Source: Citrifermentans bremense R1 (lineage in GTDB: Bacteria > Desulfobacterota > Desulfuromonadia > Geobacterales > Geobacteraceae). From it: DNA of 64,000 nt. The stretch lies in the NCBI RefSeq assembly GCF_000426865.1, contig NZ_AUGE01000007.1, positions 1-64,000 of the forward strand, given 5' to 3'. The position numbers and the translations under genes are program-made. Below the pieces are notes generated by a model that was given only the letters and a program-made list of their open reading frames with translations, was not told the origin of the DNA and did not search any database. Below, piece after piece: positions 59,092-64,000 of the stretch; position 1 is the first letter of the stretch; the number at the start of each line of letters is the position of its first letter.

Positions 59092-59403
59092 TCACCGGTA
59101 CCCTGCTTCCTTCCACGCGTTCAGCCCGCCCTTGAGGGCCGAAACGTTGCGGTATCCCTTCTCCTCGAACTCAGCTGCCCGACCGGCAGACGTGTGTTCC
59201 TGCGGTCACTGGCAATAGAAGATCAGCTCCTTCTCCTTCGGTATCTCGGAGAGCCGTGAGTTCAGCTCCCCCATGGTCATCGCCTTCTCCAGCCTGATCC
59301 CCCCGCACATCTCCTCGCTGTCGTAGGCGCAGACGAAGAGGGCCTCCCCTCCCTGCACCTTCCTGCGCGCTTCCTCAATCGAGATCCGTTTTGCCTCTGC
59401 CAT
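59092..59403 (-). CDS. Rhodanese-fold protein with probable selenocysteine (UGA at 59206-59208)
   Basis: 103 residues if the in-frame TGA (codon 66) is read as selenocysteine. The ATG at 59403 has AGGAGG upstream. The frame before the TGA has the rhodanese pattern and ends L-I-F-Y-C-Q; after it the same frame continues P-Q-E-H-T-S-A-G-R-A-A and ends in a normal rhodanese tail, G-Y-R-N-V-S-A-L-K-G-G-L-N-A-W. The TGA takes the place of the active Cys in the family's Y-C-x-C-P-x-E-x-T-S-A. A stem CTGCC/GGCAG with loop GGTCG begins 16 bases after the UGA, the place and loop of a bacterial SECIS element. A simple nonsense mutation is less likely, because the frame and tail are intact. Confidence 0.82.
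59175..59189 (-). promoter_or_regulatory. SECIS-like hairpin after the UGA codon
   Basis: On the minus strand CTGCC (59189-59185), GGTCG and GGCAG (59179-59175) make a perfect five-pair stem with a GGU-containing loop. The stem starts 16 bases and the loop 21 bases after the UGA. Bacterial SECIS elements have this spacing and a guanine-rich loop that binds SelB. Confidence 0.7.
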
Positions 59404-59478
59404 GTCATCCTCCTTTGGGCACGCTGAAACCAGACCGTGAAAGAGTAGCAGAGAAAGCCACTGCGTATAGGGGAGCAA

Positions 59479-61398
59479 TCATCGCGAAAGGTTCGCCCGC
59501 CTCTGGCGCGAGGACGACTTGGTGACCTCGAAGCTGAACTCCCCCTTGAGTTCCGCTTTCCCCAGCATGCGCGCGAGGGTCGCCTTGACCGTGGCCTGGT
59601 CGTCGTCGAAATCCCCATGGTGGCGTGCCGTGGAATAGTCGCAGGGGGAATCCTTCAGGTCGTTCGGGGCTCTCACCCAGTCCGCTTTCTTTGCGGAGAA
59701 GAGATCCCTGAGCCTTGAGTCGCGCTCGATGCAGCGCTCCATCCCCAATAGCGGCACGCCGTCCTTGAAGATCGGGATGTGCGGCTCGGCCTCGAAGGCG
59801 TTCGACACCAGGTACAAGAGCGACTTGTTGTAGATGCGCGCGCAGTTGTCGCACTGCTCCGCCTTGTCGTTCAAGGTGAAAAGGGTGAAGCGCCCGATGT
59901 GGCCGCAGTCGATGGAAGGGAGATAGCTCTGCTTGAAGAGCGCCGTGGTGCATGCCGGCGCCCAGAGGGTGCAGCTCCCGATCGGGCGCCCCATCTTGGC
60001 CAGCCCCTCGACCACCGGGGCGTGGAAGATCGATCCGGCGCTGTGGCCGACCAGGTGGATCTCCACATCGGCGGGGAGCCTATTGATCTGCTCGAGGACC
60101 ACGCGGGCGCCTCCCTCATAGGCGGTACCGGCCGCGAGCGCGTTTTGCTTCATCTCGCTCCAAAGCGGCTTTCCGGCCAGCCGCGCCACCGGCTCCAGTG
60201 CGTCGTCCAGGCGGTCCAGCATGAAGTCCTTACTGTCGTCCAGGAACCCTTCCGATCTCCGCTTGTGCATGGCATCGGTGAGTATGTTGCAGATGGTGGT
60301 GAACATGTCGCTGTGCCAGACGAAGGCCAGGGGATATATCTCCGCCTTCAGGAGCTGGGTGCAGTATTCGGCCACCCGCTGCACCGCCGACGCCTCGTCC
60401 ACAAGGCCCCCGTGCGCGTAAAGGAGCAGCCTTTTCTTGTTCCACCCCGCCGTGAGCGCAGGGAAGTCCCTGGCGAAGATGTCCTCCACGTCGTGGCTGG
60501 TGGTGCCGTAGCTTCCCCCCGGCCGCAGCACCCCGTTGTTGCCGATGCTGACGATATGGCGGCGCAGCTCCGTGCTGGAGTAGGCGCCGGAATGGCTGAT
60601 CGCGGCGGAGCTCCCGATGGCCGCCGACTCCGGCGCATGGAGGTTCATCGGCACCCCCAGCCGCGCCACCCAGACGTCGTCTCCGTTGGCAAGCCAGTCG
60701 TCATAGCCGATGCGGGCGAAGCCACCCTTGCCCCAGTCCTTCCCCCAGGAGTTCTGCATCCAGAAGCCGTCCTCGTCATAGCCCACGATGGCGAAGGCGT
60801 GCCCCCCGATGATGGTGTCGGATCTCTTGATCACCCCGTCGGAGCCGACGCGTTCCCAGCCGCTGTGGACGCTCGACGTGGCGAAGAGGATCCCGACCTC
60901 CGCCAGGGCGCTGTGCATCGCCACCAGGTCCTTGTGGTTCACCCGGAAATAGGCCCCCAGCGAGCGCTTGGGAGCATCCTTCAGCGCCTCTTCGCTCAGG
61001 CGCCCCCCCTTCTCGCACAGGCCGGTGGCGCAGACCCCGTGCTTGTGCCACCCCTTCATAGCGCCCCGCGCGCTCGACCCCTCGTACTCCTCCCCGGGCC
61101 ACTCGTCGTAGCGCTTGGCCAGCTGGTACAGCATCCAGGGGCTGACGCTGACCTTGTCCGGGATAACCCTGCGTCTGCGCAAAAGGTAGTTGACGCTCGT
61201 GGCCAGGCCGAACCCCGTACAAGCCCCTTCGGTCCCCTGGTCCAGGATGGGAACCTCGTATTTGAGGTAGCTTTCCAGCTCCATCCGCATCGGGACCTCC
61301 AACAGCGTCGGCACGAACATCCTGTCCCTGAAATCCAGCGTGTCCGGCCTGACGTACAACTTGCGTCCATCCTTCGTCACCAGTTTCGGCTTGCTCAT
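59479..61398 (-). CDS. Papain-type cysteine protease fused to an alpha/beta hydrolase
   Basis: 639 residues without a signal peptide. The N-terminal domain (about residues 40-250) is a C1 peptidase with oxyanion Gln54, catalytic Cys60 (G-A-C-T-G-F-G), His200 (G-G-H-A-F-A) and Asn216 (Q-N-S-W-G-K). The second half (from about residue 310) has L-L-Y-A-H-G-G and a nucleophile elbow G-H-S-A-G (Ser453), typical of serine hydrolases or lipases. So two different hydrolase domains lie in one chain. Substrates are unknown. The start ATG at 61398 has GGAGG upstream. No secretion genes are adjacent. Confidence 0.83.
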   Translation of the reverse strand: MSKPKLVTKDGRKLYVRPDTLDFRDRMFVPTLLEVPMRMELESYLKYEVPILDQGTEGACTGFGLATSVNYLLRRRRVIPDKVSVSPWMLYQLAKRYDEWPGEEYEGSSARGAMKGWHKHGVCATGLCEKGGRLSEEALKDAPKRSLGAYFRVNHKDLVAMHSALAEVGILFATSSVHSGWERVGSDGVIKRSDTIIGGHAFAIVGYDEDGFWMQNSWGKDWGKGGFARIGYDDWLANGDDVWVARLGVPMNLHAPESAAIGSSAAISHSGAYSSTELRRHIVSIGNNGVLRPGGSYGTTSHDVEDIFARDFPALTAGWNKKRLLLYAHGGLVDEASAVQRVAEYCTQLLKAEIYPLAFVWHSDMFTTICNILTDAMHKRRSEGFLDDSKDFMLDRLDDALEPVARLAGKPLWSEMKQNALAAGTAYEGGARVVLEQINRLPADVEIHLVGHSAGSIFHAPVVEGLAKMGRPIGSCTLWAPACTTALFKQSYLPSIDCGHIGRFTLFTLNDKAEQCDNCARIYNKSLLYLVSNAFEAEPHIPIFKDGVPLLGMERCIERDSRLRDLFSAKKADWVRAPNDLKDSPCDYSTARHHGDFDDDQATVKATLARMLGKAELKGEFSFEVTKSSSRQRRANLSR

Positions 61399-61446
61399 GG
61401 CGCCCTCCTCCGTTGTTGGTACCCCCCCAGAGCCGGCAACCGCGAT

Positions 61447-61463
61447 GGCGCCCTTTGGGCGCC
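61447..61463. terminator. Hairpin between the carbonic anhydrase gene and the protease/hydrolase gene
   Basis: GGCGCCC, TTT and GGGCGCC form a perfect seven-pair stem 37 bases past the carbonic anhydrase stop (minus strand). There is no T tract, so its role as a terminator is uncertain. Confidence 0.4.
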
Positions 61464-61499
61464 TGACTCAACCCGACGCTCCGGCCACCGCCCAACCGG

Positions 61500-62102
61500 T
61501 CACTGCCCCGCGATGGAATTCTTCACCACCTTGATCTCGCCCGAACTCATGTCGTACACCCAGCCGTGGATTTTGAGCTTCTTGTCCGTCATTGCCTTCC
61601 GCACGAAAGGATATTCCTGCAGATGCTCCAGTTGCAGCCTTACGTTCTCCTCGACGATCAGGTTCATCCGCTGTTCGTGCGGCATGTCGATGTGCAGCGC
61701 GTTGATCTTCTCGTCCACCCGTGCCTTTGCCTTATAGGCGTTGTTCAGCCAGATGGGGATGTACTTGTCGTCGCCGTCCTCCTCCAGGAGCGCGTTGATC
61801 CCGCCGCAGCCGTAATGACCGCAGATGACGATGTCCGGAATCTTCAGATGGTTAATGGAGAATTCCAACACCGCGCTCAGGTTCCAGTCGTTGTTGGCCA
61901 CGATGTTGCCAACGTTGCGATGCACGAACACCTCCCCCGCCCTGGTCTGGGTGATGGTGTTCACCGGCACCCGGGAATCGGAGCAGCCGATCCACAACAC
62001 GGTCGGTTTCTGGTCCTTGGCGAGTACGGTGAAGAACTCCTTTTCCTTCTCGAAGGTCTCCGCGACGAAACGCTTGTTCCCCTCCAGCAAGGTAGCGATC
62101 AT
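61500..62102 (-). CDS. can: Beta-class carbonic anhydrase
   Basis: 200 residues. The zinc ligands are Cys40 (C-S-D-S-R), His96 and Cys99 (G-H-Y-G-C-G-G), with Asp42 and Arg44 forming the catalytic dyad. It interconverts CO2 and bicarbonate in the cytosol. Length and motifs are typical. The ATG at 62102 is preceded by GGGGGGA. Confidence 0.94.
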   Translation of the reverse strand: MIATLLEGNKRFVAETFEKEKEFFTVLAKDQKPTVLWIGCSDSRVPVNTITQTRAGEVFVHRNVGNIVANNDWNLSAVLEFSINHLKIPDIVICGHYGCGGINALLEEDGDDKYIPIWLNNAYKAKARVDEKINALHIDMPHEQRMNLIVEENVRLQLEHLQEYPFVRKAMTDKKLKIHGWVYDMSSGEIKVVKNSIAGQ

Positions 62103-62446
62103 GACATTTCCCCCCCATACACCGGACGCCTCAGCAAAACGGCTGCAAACTCAGGCAAAGAACCCGGCGGGAAGAGAACTTCCCGGGGAAGGTTCCTCAT
62201 GAGCTATGCAGTCTGGTGCTATTAAGGTACAAGCTGATCGGGAAATGTCCAGCGAAGCAGGAAGGCAAAGTAGCTGATTTCCTGACATATTCGTTTTCTC
62301 CCGAGGTAAGTAAGCCCCGGGTCCGGCGCCTTTTTGCGCGGGATTAAAAATAGCGTCGAATCGTTGAGGAAGGGGCCGACACTGCTAAGATAACCTTCGG
62401 CTTGTGCAACAAAGCATGTCGCGACTCGAACCAAAGGAGGGATACG
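62103..62446. other. Divergent intergenic region between the carbonic anhydrase and a small gene
   Basis: 344 bases without a credible gene. A minus frame covering part of it and running into the next gene has no ribosome site or family features. On the plus strand TTGAGG (62364-62369), 16 bases and TAAGAT (62386-62391) form a fair sigma-70 promoter for the gene at 62447. A short GC hairpin is seen around GGGAAGAGAACTTCCC (62170-62185). No other element is evident. Confidence 0.45.
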
Positions 62447-62812
62447 ATGAGGCTTTCCCGAAACAGCGACGAACCGCTCAACTACGCGGTAGACCAGCAG
62501 TCGAACCTCACCCCGCAGTTGCGGCGGATGAACCTGAAGCTTGGCCTGGAGACGGCGCTGGGGGTCGTTTCCGACCCTCCGGCCACGCTGCTTTTGGGCG
62601 GGGCAGTCGCCTTGCTCCTCAAACGCAGGTTCGCGCTCGCCTCTCTCTGCGCCGCCGGATTTCTGCTCCGGCAGACGATAACCAAGCGCCCGACCGTGCC
62701 GAGGTGGCGCCTGCTCACCGCCAGGCAAATAAGAGAGATCGAGTTCGAGCGGAGCGTCATTAAGGCACAGCGTGGCGACTACGGCAACCTGGAGGTCATC
62801 GCCTTCAAGTGA
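62447..62812 (+). CDS. Conserved-looking small membrane-associated protein of unknown function
   Basis: 121 residues from the ATG at 62447, which has AAAGGAGG at proper distance; an upstream in-frame ATG lacks a site. A hydrophilic N-terminus, a region with one or two hydrophobic stretches (about residues 42-80, including T-L-L-L-G-G-A-V-A-L-L-L) and a basic C-terminus are seen. I do not recognise the family. A repeat-type hairpin follows as terminator. Confidence 0.65.
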   Translation: MRLSRNSDEPLNYAVDQQSNLTPQLRRMNLKLGLETALGVVSDPPATLLLGGAVALLLKRRFALASLCAAGFLLRQTITKRPTVPRWRLLTARQIREIEFERSVIKAQRGDYGNLEVIAFK

Positions 62813-62820
62813 CCCGGCGC

Positions 62821-62869
62821 AAAGGGGACAGGCTGCTTTTGGGTCTGGGAAAGTTGCCTGTCCCTCTTT
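62821..62869 (+). terminator. GGGGACAGGC-type repeat hairpin after the small gene
   Basis: AAAGGGGACAGGC (62821-62833) faces GCCTGTCCCTCTTT (62856-62869), a stem with a 22-base loop and T residues at the end. It belongs to the same family as 2404-2440 and 63364-63415. Confidence 0.7.
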
Positions 62870-62942
62870 GATTTCGCTACAGTCTCGCCGCGGCTGCGCC
62901 GATACGGTCGGTGAGGAAACCAGCCAAGGAAGGAGCGACGAC

Positions 62943-63338
62943 ATGTTAGTTGAATGGGACGGGACACTTGAACTCGGTGTTAAAGAGATCGACGAGCATC
63001 ATCGCAAGCTGATCGAGATATTGAACCAGTGCTACCAGGCGCTGATGCTGAACAATCACACGCGTCAGCTTAAAGAGGTCGTACAGGAGTTGCAGGATTA
63101 CACGCAGTACCACTTCGGGACCGAAGAAAGGATCATGAGCGAGCTCGGCTATCCCGCAGCGCCGGCGCACCTGGAGGCGCACCGGCAGTTCATCGCCTCC
63201 ATCGCCGAATTCGACCAAAGGGCCAGTGCCGGGGAATCCTTCGTCGCCATCGAAGTGCTGTCCTTGCTGCAGGAATGGCTGGTGGCGCACATCCTGAGCA
63301 CCGATCGGGCTCTGGCCGACTGCATCAAGCCCGGCTGA
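62943..63338 (+). CDS. Bacteriohemerythrin
   Basis: 131 residues. The seven di-iron ligands can be placed: His20, His57, Glu61, His76, His80, His116 and Asp121, in the spacing of hemerythrin (E-I-D-E-H-H, H-F-x-x-E-E, H-x-x-x-H, H-I-x-x-x-D). It binds oxygen reversibly; in anaerobes it may carry or scavenge O2. The ATG at 62943 has AAGGAG upstream. It is followed by a repeat-type hairpin. Confidence 0.93.
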   Translation: MLVEWDGTLELGVKEIDEHHRKLIEILNQCYQALMLNNHTRQLKEVVQELQDYTQYHFGTEERIMSELGYPAAPAHLEAHRQFIASIAEFDQRASAGESFVAIEVLSLLQEWLVAHILSTDRALADCIKPG

Positions 63339-63363
63339 CCAGACGAAGGGCGGCGCAAACACG

Positions 63364-63415
63364 AAAGGGGGACAGGCTACTTTTCCAATGGAAAGGCAGC
63401 CTGCCCCCCTTTTTT
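63364..63415 (+). terminator. GGGGACAGGC-type repeat hairpin after bacteriohemerythrin
   Basis: AAAGGGGGACAGGCT (63364-63378) pairs with AGCCTGCCCCCCTTTTT (63398-63414) around a short loop. It ends in a T tract on the plus strand, and AAA at its other end makes it bidirectional. Third copy of the repeat family in the window. Confidence 0.85.
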
Positions 63416-63434
63416 AGTTCGCGTTGCCGGCGGT

Positions 63435-63896
63435 TCAGGAAGCACCGTCGCTTTCGGAGCAAAGACCGGTCAGCGATGCCTCCGCCTTGATGTGCTGGTC
63501 CATCGCCACATCTAGCTGCCCTTTGCTGGCCGTACCGGCGAGATCGAGCACTACGTCGAGGGCGTAGAGCCTGAAGATGTAGCGATGGGTGCCGGAAGGC
63601 GGACAGGGGCCGCCATACTGGTTGTGCCCCCAGCTGTTTTTGCCTATCACCGACTCACGCGGCTCGGAATGCTCGACAAGTTTCCCGATGTTGGGCCGGA
63701 TGTTCCAGACTATCCAGTGCACCCACAACCCGTTGGGGGCATCCGGATCCTCCATAACCAGCGCCAGCGACTTCGTCCCGCGCGGGACGTGCTCGATGAC
63801 CAGTTCTGGGCTGATGTTTTCCCCGTCGCAGGTGAACCTAGGCGGGATCTTCTCGTTGTCCCGGAAGGCCGGGCTGATCAATCGCATCTTTTCCAT
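63435..63896 (-). CDS. PEBP / YbhB-YbcL family protein
   Basis: 153 residues from the ATG at 63896, which has GGGGGGAG upstream; the frame extends further with no site. It shows the phosphatidylethanolamine-binding protein pattern D-G-E-N-I-S-P, D-P-D-A-P, H-W-I-V-W-N-I and G-P-C-P-P-S-G-T-H-R-Y. Bacterial members are small cytosolic proteins of uncertain role. It converges with bacteriohemerythrin. Confidence 0.9.
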   Translation of the reverse strand: MEKMRLISPAFRDNEKIPPRFTCDGENISPELVIEHVPRGTKSLALVMEDPDAPNGLWVHWIVWNIRPNIGKLVEHSEPRESVIGKNSWGHNQYGGPCPPSGTHRYIFRLYALDVVLDLAGTASKGQLDVAMDQHIKAEASLTGLCSESDGAS

Positions 63897-64000
63897 GTCT
63901 CCCCCCCTTATTGTTTGTGCTGCACCTTTCATCCGCACCGCAACACCTGCGGCGCCAGCTCGTTAACGGTCGCCCCTCTGCGGCTGGGGCACCCCTGCTA

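Noticed and set aside
59206-59403. Truncated rhodanese pseudogene ending at the TGA
   Set aside because: The frame continues with family sequence after the TGA, the TGA replaces the active Cys, and a SECIS-like hairpin sits at the right distance. Selenocysteine explains all three better than decay.
62222-62944. Possible 240-residue minus-strand gene
   Set aside because: It lies opposite the better supported 121-residue gene and the repeat hairpin, has no ribosome site and no recognisable domain.
1-64000. tRNA, rRNA and CRISPR arrays
   Set aside because: No cloverleaf-like segment with T-loop consensus, rRNA signature or regularly spaced direct repeat was seen in any intergenic gap.

Overview
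The window is GC-rich DNA with strong codon-position bias from a strictly anaerobic Geobacterales bacterium. The gene content (an anaerobic lower-ligand B12 pathway, many two-component and flagellar genes, a complete citrate lyase operon, a probable selenoprotein) fits the Geobacter / Citrifermentans / Geomonas group best. The citrate lyase operon fits the citrate-fermenting Citrifermentans type in particular. This placement comes from gene content, not from a database match.

Layout. 1-341: tail of an IS1595-type transposase. 415-2174: a secreted transglutaminase-like protein and a 50-residue membrane protein. 2404-11235 (minus strand): a cobalamin riboswitch, then cobU-cobT-cobS-cobC-cbiA-bzaF(thiC-like)-cbiM-cbiN-cbiQ-cbiO, which together make the lower ligand, assemble the nucleotide loop and import cobalt. 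11281-18718: engB, an HDOD protein, a small unknown gene, a histidine kinase / NtrC-type regulator pair and alpha-glucan phosphorylase. 18766-35676 (minus): a large flagellar locus in three blocks, flgB-flgC-fliE-fliF-fliG-fliH-fliI-fliJ-motE-like, then fliK-flgD-TIGR02530-flgE, then fliL-fliM-fliN-fliO-fliP-fliQ-fliR-flhB. Each block is preceded by a good sigma-54 -24/-12 match. 35787-41068: a TPR protein and a chemotaxis/signalling group (CheC-like protein with a pseudo-receiver, CheX, CheY, PAS kinase).

41239-49071 (minus): tolC, adaptor and RND pump genes followed by C_GCAxxG_C_C, DUF2892, metallo-beta-lactamase-fold and rhodanese genes, probably one operon. Its sigma-70 promoter carries a CsoR/CstR-like palindrome in the spacer. 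49402-50735: DUF815 ATPase and a decayed methyltransferase. 50774-56232 (minus): citC-citD-PPC-citE-citF-citX-citG. 56435-59035 (plus): a glycosyltransferase, a LAB_N protein and an ArnT-like transferase, likely modifying envelope glycolipid. 59092-63896: a rhodanese-fold protein with an in-frame UGA and a SECIS-like hairpin, a papain/alpha-beta-hydrolase fusion, beta-carbonic anhydrase, a small unknown protein, bacteriohemerythrin and a PEBP-family protein.

The most notable points are the probable selenoprotein at 59092-59403, the seven-gene RND/thiol-chemistry operon with its palindromic operator, the bzaF assignment of the thiC-like gene in the B12 operon, and the riboswitch terminator that also covers the cobU ribosome-binding site. 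I saw no rRNA, tRNA or CRISPR array.
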